A stretch of 12,396 bases of DNA from Tannerella sp. (GCA_031271245.1 JAISWC010000313.1:1-12396), one strand, 5' to 3'. Numbered from the stretch's first letter, positions 1 through 7,553 are shown. The notes: generated from the letters alone by a model not told the origin. A program made the numbers and translations.

Positions 1-3000
1 ATACGGCTGGGGTATGAAAACGGCGGATATGCCGCCGCTACGACCGATTACTTTGTGCACGGCACGAATCCGCACGGTAGCGGTACAGCGTCCGGACCGC
101 CGACCGTCACGAAATACACGTACTGGTTCGACGATGATGCCGCAAACGGCGTCAACGTCAGTTTCGCCCAGCCCGCTGCCACCCAGGTACTTGTGGAAAA
201 CATCCCGGCCACGTCGCTGACGGCGAACGAAACGCACACCTTCCATATCCGTTTCGACCGGAATGACGGCAAAAGCACGCTGCTGAGCGAGGCGTTCACG
301 GCCACAAACAGCGTGATTATTTACGCTCCGGGACTGCTCCTGTCACAGACCAACCTTCAGCCCGGCGAAAGACTGGAAATAACAGGGAAAAATTTTACGT
401 CGAACGGACAGGTTTCGTTCAGTTGCCTGTCGAACGGCGAATCCATTGATATTGTTCCCGTTTCTGCCGATGCAGCAGGTACAGTCACTTGCCTTGTAAC
501 TATTCCAAATGACTGTGCCGAAGGTTTGTACAATCTCTCTGCAACTGACCGGAGTACCGGAAAGACAGTTTCGGGCGTACAGTTTCTCATTAAACAGCCG
601 GAAACACAACCGACGAACAGCCGCATCCATATATCCTATCCCAACAACCCGAATATTGTCTGCAAAACAGGCAACGAACTGATTGTATTATGGGACGATT
701 TCATCGCGCTGGACAGGCGTTACCGGATTTTCCCCGAAGACGCCCTGCGTGAATACAGTTATTTCGTTGAACTGGAGCTGATGGATTCCCAAACGGAAGG
801 CGGCGTTGTGGAAGACGGGGAACAGGCCGGCGTGGCGCCCCTCGAGAAGACCGAAAACTTTCAGTGTTCTTTTCATCCTGAAAATACGGGAACTTATCTG
901 GTTCGAATCTGGGACAGGATAACCGGTCAATATGTGGAAAGCGCACCCTTTTTGGTAGAAACCAATGCAGGGCAGTTGAACCTTGTAAAAAAATGGGATT
1001 ACAGCGCCGATGAACGATTAATAACGTGGCCCCTGAGAAAGAATGAACCCAAAGGCGTAGCTGCCGACGGCACAAGTCGTATTTATCTCTCCGTTTCACC
1101 TAAAGCGGGAACAAAATTTGTCGAACGTATTTCCGTTACCCTGAAAGATGAAAAAACAGGCTACGACAACCCGCGACTGTTGGGAAAAGTAATGCCGGCC
1201 ACAGTTGCGGACGCTTACAGCGATGAAGCTAACAGTGCCAATTCTGTGACAGCCACGAACAATACAGCCGGACAGGATGAATACAGTTTCTGGTACGTTG
1301 CTCCCGACGATTTTACAGGCTCCGATGATGACGAGAACGAATCGACCCGCCTTGTCAAAGCCGTTTTCGACGTGACCTTTACCGACCATACGACAGCACG
1401 GGAGTACTGCTATATTGAGATTGTACGGCCGGCGCTGATGATGGTACACGGATTGGGGAGCAATCGCGAATGTTGGAACAATTTCTCGCTTCATGACGGT
1501 ATAAAAGTAATCGCAAAAGACGGTTACATTAAAGACAATCGATTTATTATAGCAGAAGCAATTGATGTGTGGCCAAATACAACTTTTGAGCAAAATGCCC
1601 GTGGATTGCTGAACGTTATAAAACCAAAGACATCTCATTCAATGTTTGAAGCAATGAACATACAGATGATGTATAAAGGATATGCAAGCAATCGAGTGGA
1701 TTATGTCTGTCACAGTATGGGAGGCTGCATATTGAGGTTCGCCGAAGAGTATTATCCCGGTATGTTTTACAGCCGGCGAAATTATGGAAAGGGATTTACT
1801 CATAAAGTGATCACGATTGATACGCCGCATAACGGTTCTCCATTGGCGGACCTGGTAGAACGTTTGACGAACTGGCTATACGATGATGTAAGCGAAGGTG
1901 GTTTCTTCGATACGGTGAAAGAGTTGATGGATATACGGAAAGTTCTCGCAGAAATTGTACTCGAAGCCTCCCTGTTCAAGAAGGACGCATTTTTCGAAGC
2001 CTACAAAACTCCTCCGGATGATTTGTTTAATACAGAGGAATGGATTTTCAGACCGACAGGTGCCGTATTGGATTTAAGGACATCTTACGGCGGTGTGAGA
2101 TTTCACGAAACGCCACTGCGATCGCATCTGGTTGTGGGAGACCTCTTTCCGGACTATCCAAATGGAGGTTTGAGTCTAAATGCCATAGATGAGATGCTGG
2201 AAGCGGATACGTATTACGCCGCGGAAATAGCGAAATTTGAAATATTCCTGGATGCGGTAACGCTTGTCAAATTTGATCTGGCAGATCCTTCCGGGAAATT
2301 GAAAATACTTATCGACGAGGCAAATAATCTGTTAAAAAAGAAAGATTTGAAAAACCGAAATCTCAGGGTAATGCAGTTGTGTTATCAGATATTATCTATT
2401 GTATGTATATTGGGTGGTGAAGAAACGGAGAATTTCATACTGGATTCCGACGGAGTGGTTTCATATCTTAGCCAGTCGGCAGGTCTGAATGGAAATCTGG
2501 CTTCCAATGTATCGGTTTTTGAAGGTGCGCAAAGTAATCACATGACCATTGTAGATAAAAAGGAGATTGGGGAAACTGTTCAGCAATTACTGAATGCAAG
2601 TATTTCAGCCCAAAAGAATTCGCAGGATATATTTCAGTTGATACCCGCCTCTCCGCTTACCGGCATGCGTACCAGCAGTTTACAGTTAAGATCAGACCCG
2701 GAACCGCAGGAAGTTTCCATTTCCGAAGATGAGAACCGGTTGCAGATTCTGAATGTGGAACAGGGTGCGGACTTGGCGGTTGGGGATAATCTGCAGGTAA
2801 GCGTCCGAATCATCGGTCTGGAACACTTGACCCGGTTGCAGCTGACTTTCCAGGGAAAAAATTACTATGCCCCGGAATTTGCGGAATACGTCACATTTGA
2901 TATTCCCGTCACCGGATACAATCTGCAAACGCAGTCGCTGTATGTCAAGGCGTATTACGATGACGGAAGCAGCACCTGGATGGTTTATGCGACGAAGGAG

Positions 3001-3957
3001 GTAGATGTAACGCCGAAGGAGAAAGCCGTCGAGCTGTATACGGATGAGGAGGTATATTATCTGTCCGAAAATGAAACCGTCCGTCCCCAATATACGATTG
3101 TCTTTCCCGACTTTGTTTTCACCGGACTGCGGAATACGGATATCCGGGCTGCCGTTACGGACGAAAACGTTGTCGGTTTCGATGCGGAGACATGTTCTTT
3201 TACCGGCAAAAAAGCGGGTACAACAGCCGTTGAACTCGCGTATGAGGATGTGACGCGCACGGTCTATTTCGTAGTGGAAGCGCCCGTGTATAAAGTGGAA
3301 TCCGTAAGCGTGAACCCTGCGCAGCTTGAATTGCATCCGGAGCAAACCGGGCAACTGACTGCCACGGTAAGCCCGGAGAACGCAGCAAACCGTAACGTGA
3401 CCTGGAGCAGCAGCGACACAGACATTGCGACGGTGAACGGCGAAGGCGTGGTAACGGGTATAGCAGCCGGTACGGCCACCATCACCGTTACCACCGAAGA
3501 CGGCGGGAAAACGGCCACCTGCGAAGTGACGGTTGTTCCTGTTGATGATGACAACGATGACGATGACGACAATGACGACAACGGAAACGGGAACGGGAAC
3601 GACAATGACGACAACGGGAACGGAAACGGGAACGGCAATGACAACAACGGGAACGGGAACGGCAATAACGGAGATTCGGATGAAGGTTCAACGGTTGGGA
3701 TGGAGCCTCGGGACGCTACGCCCGGGCTGTATCCCAGTCCGGCCAGGGGGACGTGCTATCTGTACCTTCCCAAAGCCATGTTGGGCGGTCGGACGGAATA
3801 TGCCGTTGTGTCGGTAGTCGGACAGACGGTGCAGCGACGGGCGATTACGGCGGAAACGACGGCCATAGACATTTCCGGCCTGGCGCCTGGCGTGTATATC
3901 GTAACGGTTATTCGTGAAAATCAGCGGATTTATCATCAGAAGTTAATAATCAAATAA
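1..3957 (+). CDS. Secreted multidomain alpha/beta-hydrolase (lipase/esterase-like) with BIG2 domain and T9SS sorting tail; 5' partial
   Basis: The frame is open from base 1 with no stop, so the true start and signal peptide lie upstream; the GTG at 55 is internal. Residues are numbered from the first codon (1318 visible). A beta module containing YTYWFDDD (39-46) is followed by an IPT/Ig-like module (about 104-198), two more beta-rich modules (about 207-320 and 325-475) and an alpha/beta-hydrolase domain (about 478-870). The hydrolase shows an HGLGS oxyanion loop (483-487), nucleophile Ser572 in CHSMGG, an IDTPHNGSP strand, candidate acid Asp817 (or Asp815) in DSDGVV, and His847 in SNHMTIV. 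Then come beta-rich sequence, a BIG2 domain (about 1098-1178), an Asp/Asn/Gly linker (about 1181-1230) and a T9SS type A tail with YPSPA, DISGLAPGVYIV and the end KLIIK. The tail implies outer-membrane export and cell-surface anchoring or release. An ester-hydrolysing role follows from the fold; the substrate is unknown. The hydrolase-coding part is visibly AT-richer than the flanks. Confidence 0.9.
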   Translation: MRLGYENGGYAAATTDYFVHGTNPHGSGTASGPPTVTKYTYWFDDDAANGVNVSFAQPAATQVLVENIPATSLTANETHTFHIRFDRNDGKSTLLSEAFTATNSVIIYAPGLLLSQTNLQPGERLEITGKNFTSNGQVSFSCLSNGESIDIVPVSADAAGTVTCLVTIPNDCAEGLYNLSATDRSTGKTVSGVQFLIKQPETQPTNSRIHISYPNNPNIVCKTGNELIVLWDDFIALDRRYRIFPEDALREYSYFVELELMDSQTEGGVVEDGEQAGVAPLEKTENFQCSFHPENTGTYLVRIWDRITGQYVESAPFLVETNAGQLNLVKKWDYSADERLITWPLRKNEPKGVAADGTSRIYLSVSPKAGTKFVERISVTLKDEKTGYDNPRLLGKVMPATVADAYSDEANSANSVTATNNTAGQDEYSFWYVAPDDFTGSDDDENESTRLVKAVFDVTFTDHTTAREYCYIEIVRPALMMVHGLGSNRECWNNFSLHDGIKVIAKDGYIKDNRFIIAEAIDVWPNTTFEQNARGLLNVIKPKTSHSMFEAMNIQMMYKGYASNRVDYVCHSMGGCILRFAEEYYPGMFYSRRNYGKGFTHKVITIDTPHNGSPLADLVERLTNWLYDDVSEGGFFDTVKELMDIRKVLAEIVLEASLFKKDAFFEAYKTPPDDLFNTEEWIFRPTGAVLDLRTSYGGVRFHETPLRSHLVVGDLFPDYPNGGLSLNAIDEMLEADTYYAAEIAKFEIFLDAVTLVKFDLADPSGKLKILIDEANNLLKKKDLKNRNLRVMQLCYQILSIVCILGGEETENFILDSDGVVSYLSQSAGLNGNLASNVSVFEGAQSNHMTIVDKKEIGETVQQLLNASISAQKNSQDIFQLIPASPLTGMRTSSLQLRSDPEPQEVSISEDENRLQILNVEQGADLAVGDNLQVSVRIIGLEHLTRLQLTFQGKNYYAPEFAEYVTFDIPVTGYNLQTQSLYVKAYYDDGSSTWMVYATKEVDVTPKEKAVELYTDEEVYYLSENETVRPQYTIVFPDFVFTGLRNTDIRAAVTDENVVGFDAETCSFTGKKAGTTAVELAYEDVTRTVYFVVEAPVYKVESVSVNPAQLELHPEQTGQLTATVSPENAANRNVTWSSSDTDIATVNGEGVVTGIAAGTATITVTTEDGGKTATCEVTVVPVDDDNDDDDDNDDNGNGNGNDNDDNGNGNGNGNDNNGNGNGNNGDSDEGSTVGMEPRDATPGLYPSPARGTCYLYLPKAMLGGRTEYAVVSVVGQTVQRRAITAETTAIDISGLAPGVYIVTVIRENQRIYHQKLIIK
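3541..3690 (+). repeat. Asp/Asn/Gly low-complexity linker (AACGGG/GATGAC-type short repeats)
   Basis: Within the hydrolase gene, an acidic Asp/Asn stretch passes into Asn-Gly repeats encoded by near-identical units such as AACGGG, AACGGA and GACAAC. It separates the BIG2 domain from the T9SS tail and is probably a flexible, hydrophilic spacer. The units are multiples of 3 bp, so copy-number change would alter linker length without shifting the frame. Confidence 0.85.
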
Positions 3958-3992
3958 CCGTAATGGAATTGAAACGGCAAAGAAGATACGCT

Positions 3993-4165
3993 GCTCGGCG
4001 CAGGCTCCGCTACGTCGGGTTGGAAGCAAGCCTCCGGGCTTGCGGCAAAGCATGGAAACCGTTTTTTGCAGGGACTTGCAAGTCCCTGCTGTTGGACAAA
4101 GTTTCGCTTTGTTACATGTCCGGAGACATGCTTTTAGCCCGACGAAGGCAGAGCCTTCGCCGAGC
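3993..4165. repeat. Nested palindrome cluster bounded by imperfect 27/28-bp inverted repeats
   Basis: The left arm (3993-4019, starting GCTCGGCG and ending CGTCGGG) matches the reverse complement of the right arm (4138-4165) with three substitutions and one single-base gap. Between or within them are five hairpins in a row: 4026-4043 (GCAAGCC/GGCTTGC), 4068-4089 (a perfect 22-bp palindrome, half-site GCAGGGACTTG), 4096-4112 (ACAAAG/CTTTGT), 4115-4130 (CATGTC/GACATG) and 4143-4159 (CGAAGGC/GCCTTCG). This resembles a REP/BIME- or MITE-like interspersed element more than a simple terminator. No flanking target duplication was seen, and copy number in the genome cannot be judged here. Confidence 0.7.
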
Positions 4166-4219
4166 GGGGGCCTTCGCCGGACGGGGCGGAATGAATGAGG
4201 AACGATAAATGAGATAAAA

Positions 4220-4277
4220 GGAGGAATCTGCGTCCTCCGCAGGGCGCAAGATGTTGCGTCTCTGCAAAACGCGGAGG
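4220..4277 (+). promoter_or_regulatory. Two mutually exclusive stem-loops upstream of the DUF6266-like gene (possible leader switch or repeat debris)
   Basis: GGAGGA (4220-4225) can pair with TCCTCC (4233-4238) across a 7-nt loop. The same CCTCCGC (4234-4240) can instead pair with GCGGAGG (4271-4277), enclosing an inner imperfect stem (4239-4249 with 4254-4265, loop GATG). The two pairings cannot coexist, as in attenuator-like leaders. No T-tract follows the second stem, and it ends about 50 nt before the ATG at 4327, so a regulatory role is only inferred. It could equally be part of the neighbouring palindromic repeat. Confidence 0.35.
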
Positions 4278-4326
4278 CGAAGCCCGAAAAGCCTGACGCA
4301 GGGACAAAAACTAACATTGAAATGAC

Positions 4327-4887
4327 ATGGCCAAACAAAAAGGTAATGTAGTGACCCACGGATTGAGTGGGACGGTAGGCGGGATGCTTGTATTCCGCCA
4401 GTGGGCCGGCCGGACGATTGTATCGAAGATGCCGGCGGTGAGTGGGAATGTATCGGAAACGCAGCTGGCGCATCGCAGGAGGTTCCAGCGAGCGATCCTG
4501 TACAGTATGGGCGTGATGTCTGATCCGGAACTGGCTGCGGCCTACGGCGCGAAAGCCAAACCGGGACGGAGCGCGCGTAACGTGGCGGTAGCGGATTATT
4601 TCCATGCGCCGGACATCCACGAAGTCGACGTGACGGATTACCGCGGCCTTCCGGGCGACGTGATCCGCATTGAGGTAACGGACGATTTCATGGTGAAGGA
4701 AGTGAAGGTGGTCATCACCCGCGCGGACGGCACGCCGGTTGAGGAAGGCTACGCCACGCAGGAACCGGTCGGTTACGAGTGGAAGTATGTAGCTACGGTA
4801 GAGAATCTCACGCAGGAAGGAGACCGGATAGAAGTCTTCGCCTCCGACCTGCCGGGGAATATCTCGAAGAAGACAGAGGAGTTATAA
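4327..4887 (+). CDS. DUF6266-like Bacteroidetes protein of unknown function (186 aa)
   Basis: The N-terminus (MAKQKGNVVTHGLSGTVGG, then MLVFRQWAGRTIVSKMP) resembles the Gly-rich start of DUF6266-type proteins common in Bacteroidetes. These typically continue with a segment like VSETQLAHRRRFQRA and end in an Ig-like beta domain. Here the C-terminal half (about residues 95-186) is beta-rich, with alternating hydrophobic strands (VIRIEVTDDF, VKEVKVVITRADG, YVATVEN, DRIEVFASDLPG). I see no signal peptide, membrane segment or catalytic motif, so a structural or binding role in the cytoplasm is as much as can be inferred. The ATG at 4327 is chosen because the conserved start motif begins there; the ATG at 4322 is out of frame. 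No clear Shine-Dalgarno or -7 box is present. The gene sits alone between the palindromes and a strong terminator. Family assignment is by memory of the motif, not a search. Confidence 0.75.
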   Translation: MAKQKGNVVTHGLSGTVGGMLVFRQWAGRTIVSKMPAVSGNVSETQLAHRRRFQRAILYSMGVMSDPELAAAYGAKAKPGRSARNVAVADYFHAPDIHEVDVTDYRGLPGDVIRIEVTDDFMVKEVKVVITRADGTPVEEGYATQEPVGYEWKYVATVENLTQEGDRIEVFASDLPGNISKKTEEL

Positions 4888-4913
4888 TCCCTGTTTGCAG
4901 TGTGTTTGTATTG

Positions 4914-4952
4914 CCTCCGTGTATCTGTAAAACGGGTATACGGAGGTTTTTT
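4914..4952 (+). terminator. Rho-independent terminator after the DUF6266-like gene
   Basis: CCTCCGTGTATC (4914-4925) pairs with GGTATACGGAGG (4935-4946) through about 12 base pairs, two of them G-T wobbles, around a short A-rich loop. Six T residues (4947-4952) follow directly. It lies 26 nt past the stop codon on the plus strand. Confidence 0.9.
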
Positions 4953-5207
4953 GTGCCATTTAAAATTCGTAAAATAATCTATTGAAATGCGAATCACCCT
5001 CTCCGAATTTCCGTTTTCTTAACCAAAAACCCCCGATTGGGCATCCTAAAGGATCTGTATAGGATCTGTATAGGATGTGTATAGGATCTCCATAGGCATC
5101 GTTTCGGCTCATTTTAACGTATGGGAATCAATTTTTGATTTTATATCAAAATATCCATTAATTGGTGGAAGTTATCTCATTCTCCATTCTCCCTGTATCC
5201 TAAAAAG
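4953..5207. other. Convergent intergenic spacer between the DUF6266-like gene and pgi
   Basis: AT-rich non-coding sequence lies between two converging transcription units. It holds an 11-bp tandem repeat (5050-5093) and weak competing AT hairpins (AATCAA/TTGATT at 5126-5140; TTTTGAT/ATCAAAA at 5133-5151). I do not see a convincing T-tracted terminator for the minus-strand pgi transcript. No gene is supported here. Confidence 0.7.
5050..5093. repeat. 11-bp tandem repeat, four units
   Basis: Four consecutive 11-bp units: AGGATCTGTAT, AGGATCTGTAT, AGGATGTGTAT and AGGATCTCCAT, followed by a partial AGG. Units 1 and 2 are identical, unit 3 has one change and unit 4 two. The period is close to one DNA helical turn. 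An inverted ATCC/GGAT pair (TAAA loop) overlaps the first unit. Confidence 0.9.
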
Positions 5208-6551
5208 TTACAGTCGGGCGCTGATGGCGGCGCTATCCTTTTCGTAGCCGGGTTTCTTCAGCAGGGCGAACATGTTCTTTTTGTAGGCTTCCACGCCGGG
5301 CTGGTCGAACGGATTGACGCCTAAAACATATCCGCTGATGCCACATGCTTTCTCGAAGAAATAGAGCAACTGCCCGATGTACCGGGCATTGACTTCGGGC
5401 AGGGTGATCCGGATATTCGGTACGCCGCCGTCCACATGCGCCAGTTGCGTGCCCAGTTCGGCCATCCTGTTGACCTCGTCCACCCGTTTGCCGGCCAGAT
5501 AATTCAGTCCGTCCAAATCGGCCTCATCCGCAGGTACCCGCACTTTGTGGTCGGGATTTTCTACCGAAATCACCGTCTCGAAAATGGTACGTTCGCCCTC
5601 CTGCATCCACTGTCCCAGGGAATGGAGGTCGGTCGTGAAGTCGACCGAAGCGGGGAAGATGCCTTTGTGTTCCTTGCCTTCGCTTTCGCCGTAGAGCTGT
5701 TTCCACCATTCGCCGATGTAATGGAGTTTGGGATGGAAGCCGGCCAGGATTTCGATTTTCTTTCCGGCGGCATAGAGGGCGTTGCGTGTGGCGGCGTAGA
5801 GGGCGGCAATGTTTTCGGCAAAAGGCGTTTCGACACCGGTAGCCTTTTCCATCGAAACGGCTCCGGCTACCAGCTGACGGATGTTGACGCCGGCCACGGC
5901 AAGGGGCAGCAATCCTGCGGGAGTCAGCACCGAGAAGCGTCCGCCGATATCGTCGGGAATGACGAAGGTACGGTAACCTTCCTGCACGGCCAGCGTGCGG
6001 AGTGCGCCGCGCGCCTGATCCGTGACGGCTATGATGCGCTTTCGGGCTGCTTTCTTGCCGACGGCCTTTTCCATCTGTTTCTTCAGGATGCGGAAAGCCA
6101 GCGCCGGCTCGGTCGTCGTGCCGGATTTCGAAATATGAATGATCCCGAACGACTTTCCTTTCAGCAGTCCGGTCAGTTCATACAGGTAGTCTTCGCCGAT
6201 GTTGTGTCCGGCATAAAGCAGTACGGGATTGTAGCGTTCGCGCTGCAACCAGTCGAAACTGCTGTTCAGCGCATCCGCCACGGCCTTCGTACCCAGGTAG
6301 CTGCCCCCGATGCCCGTCACGACCACGAACTCGCACCTGGCGCGCAATGCGGCGGCGGCGTCTTCGATTTCCTCGAGCGCGTCTTTCGTGATGGAAGAAG
6401 GGAGATGCAGCCAGCCCAGGAAATCGCTTCCCGCGCCGCTGCCGCTGTGTAATGCTTCCAGACTTTTTGTCACCGACGATTCAAAGGCAAATACCTGTTC
6501 CCGCGTGACGGCGTTCAACGCCCGGTCAATGTTCAAACGAATGGTGTCCAT
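5208..6551 (-). CDS. pgi: Glucose-6-phosphate isomerase
   Basis: Interconverts glucose-6-phosphate and fructose-6-phosphate in the cytoplasm, for glycolysis and gluconeogenesis. The 447-aa length matches the short bacterial PGI class rather than the roughly 550-aa E. coli type. Two SIS-type sugar-phosphate folds are visible: the first has GIGGSYLG (80-87) and SKSGTTTE (141-148), the second DDIGGRFSVLT (200-210). The signature GESEGKEHKG (288-297) supplies catalytic Glu289; DLHSLGQ (308-314) and QPGVEAYKKNMF (417-428, probable catalytic Lys424) complete the site. No key residue appears lost. The ATG at 6551 lies 6 nt after the gpsA stop, preceded by an A-rich tract (AAAAAG) rather than a strong Shine-Dalgarno. 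It is the last gene of the lysS-gpsA-pgi unit and was probably co-transcribed with them. Confidence 0.97.
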   Translation of the reverse strand: MDTIRLNIDRALNAVTREQVFAFESSVTKSLEALHSGSGAGSDFLGWLHLPSSITKDALEEIEDAAAALRARCEFVVVTGIGGSYLGTKAVADALNSSFDWLQRERYNPVLLYAGHNIGEDYLYELTGLLKGKSFGIIHISKSGTTTEPALAFRILKKQMEKAVGKKAARKRIIAVTDQARGALRTLAVQEGYRTFVIPDDIGGRFSVLTPAGLLPLAVAGVNIRQLVAGAVSMEKATGVETPFAENIAALYAATRNALYAAGKKIEILAGFHPKLHYIGEWWKQLYGESEGKEHKGIFPASVDFTTDLHSLGQWMQEGERTIFETVISVENPDHKVRVPADEADLDGLNYLAGKRVDEVNRMAELGTQLAHVDGGVPNIRITLPEVNARYIGQLLYFFEKACGISGYVLGVNPFDQPGVEAYKKNMFALLKKPGYEKDSAAISARL

Positions 6552-6557
6552 CTTTTT

Positions 6558-7553
6558 CTATTTAAATGTTTCAGTTAATTGTTCCAGCGCCGTGACCGGT
6601 GATTTCTGTTCGTACAGGATGCCGTATAGCGCATCCAGGATCGGCATGTCGGTCTGAGACTTCCGGTTGATTTCATAAATACGCTTGACGCCGTAATATC
6701 CTTCGGCAATCATTTCCATTTCGAGCTGGGCGGTTTTGACCGAATAACCCTTTCCGATCATGGTGCCGAACGTGCGGTTGCGGCTGAAGCGCGAGCAGGC
6801 CGTGACGAGCAGGTCGCCCAGGTAAGCCGAATTGGTGATGTCGCGTTCCACCACGTGCACGGTATCCAGGAAACGCCGCATTTCCCGGATGGCGTTCGAC
6901 AGGAAAACGGCCTGGAAATTGTCTCCGTATTTCATCCCGTGATAGATGCCGGCGACAATGGCGTACACGTTTTTCAGTACGGATGCGTATTCAATCCCCG
7001 TCACGTCCTGCGAGCACGAACTTTTCAGGTATGGGTTGTCGAATATGCGGCAAAGCTGTCCGGCACGTTCCTGGTCTTTGCAGGCAATGGTCAGGTAGGA
7101 CAGCCGCTCCATTGCGATTTCTTCCGAGTGGCAAGGCCCCGCAATAATCGCCAGATGTTCTTCCGGAATGTCGTAGTACCGGATGAAATAATCGGTAACC
7201 AGCATGTTCTCGTCCGGAACGATCCCCTTGATGGCCGAAATGACGAACTTGTCCTTCAGGGGGGTTTTCAATTTTTTCAGGTGCTGTTTCAGGAAAGGCG
7301 ACGGTGTGACGAAGATAATCGTGTCCGAGTCCTTGACGGCCTGATTGATGTTGGCGTAAAAGGTGATGCGATCGGTGTCGAACGTGATGCTGGGGAGGTA
7401 GGCCGGATTGTGTTTCATCCGCCTGAAGTCTTCGATGCGGTCGGGACGGCGCATGTACCAGTTGATTTGCGGCTGTGTCGACAGGATGATCTTCGCGAGC
7501 GCGGTCGCCCAGCTTCCTCCGCCGAAGATGGCTATTTTTCCGGGAAAATTCAT
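6558..7553 (-). CDS. gpsA: NAD(P)H-dependent glycerol-3-phosphate dehydrogenase
   Basis: Reduces dihydroxyacetone phosphate to sn-glycerol-3-phosphate, the backbone for phospholipid synthesis, in the cytoplasm. At 331 aa it has the usual family length. The N-terminal Rossmann fold begins KIAIFGGGSWATALAK, with the dinucleotide loop GGGSWATAL at 11-19. SAIKG (106-110) and IAGPCHSEE (137-145) follow. The C-terminal domain has LKNVYAIVAG (193-202, catalytic Lys194), GDLLVTA (246-252) and SRNRTFG (257-263). The start at 7553 is chosen because the Rossmann strand begins at once; an in-frame ATG 39 nt upstream would add residues encoded inside lysS that fit no family sequence. Its ATG shares one base with the lysS stop (TGATG), which suggests translational coupling. 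pgi follows after 6 nt. Confidence 0.97.
   Translation of the reverse strand: MNFPGKIAIFGGGSWATALAKIILSTQPQINWYMRRPDRIEDFRRMKHNPAYLPSITFDTDRITFYANINQAVKDSDTIIFVTPSPFLKQHLKKLKTPLKDKFVISAIKGIVPDENMLVTDYFIRYYDIPEEHLAIIAGPCHSEEIAMERLSYLTIACKDQERAGQLCRIFDNPYLKSSCSQDVTGIEYASVLKNVYAIVAGIYHGMKYGDNFQAVFLSNAIREMRRFLDTVHVVERDITNSAYLGDLLVTACSRFSRNRTFGTMIGKGYSVKTAQLEMEMIAEGYYGVKRIYEINRKSQTDMPILDALYGILYEQKSPVTALEQLTETFK

Larger units (their letters stand above)
3958..4326. other. Palindrome-rich intergenic region between the T9SS hydrolase and the DUF6266-like gene
   Basis: These 369 bases carry no convincing gene. Small open frames exist on both strands (for example + 3963-4208 and a minus frame crossing 3943-4620), but their peptides are Arg/Cys-rich translations of the palindromes. 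The region holds an inverted-repeat element (3993-4165), a second set of competing stems (4220-4277) and a repeated GCAGGGAC octamer (4068-4075 and 4298-4305). No Bacteroidetes -7 box was seen, so the downstream gene may depend on read-through or on a promoter I cannot recognise. Confidence 0.75.

Noticed and set aside
55..57. GTG as the start of the large plus-strand gene
   Set aside because: The same frame is open back to base 1, and the residues before it continue a secreted-protein style sequence. It is an internal Val codon.
3963..4208. 81-codon plus-strand frame after the hydrolase
   Set aside because: Its sequence is produced by the hairpins themselves (Arg/Ala/Cys-rich), so it is not a supported gene.
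3943..4620. 225-codon minus-strand frame across the palindrome region
   Set aside because: Half is antisense to the DUF6266-like gene and half is translated palindromes. No start context or family resemblance was seen.
5050..5093. CRISPR-like array
   Set aside because: The units are 11 bp and contiguous, with no spacers and no cas genes nearby.
5126..5151. AT-rich hairpins as the pgi terminator
   Set aside because: The stems are only 6-7 bp of mostly A-T pairs and no T-tract follows on the minus strand.
5436..6452. 338-codon plus-strand frame antisense to pgi
   Set aside because: It is a shadow of pgi with low-plausibility composition and no motif.
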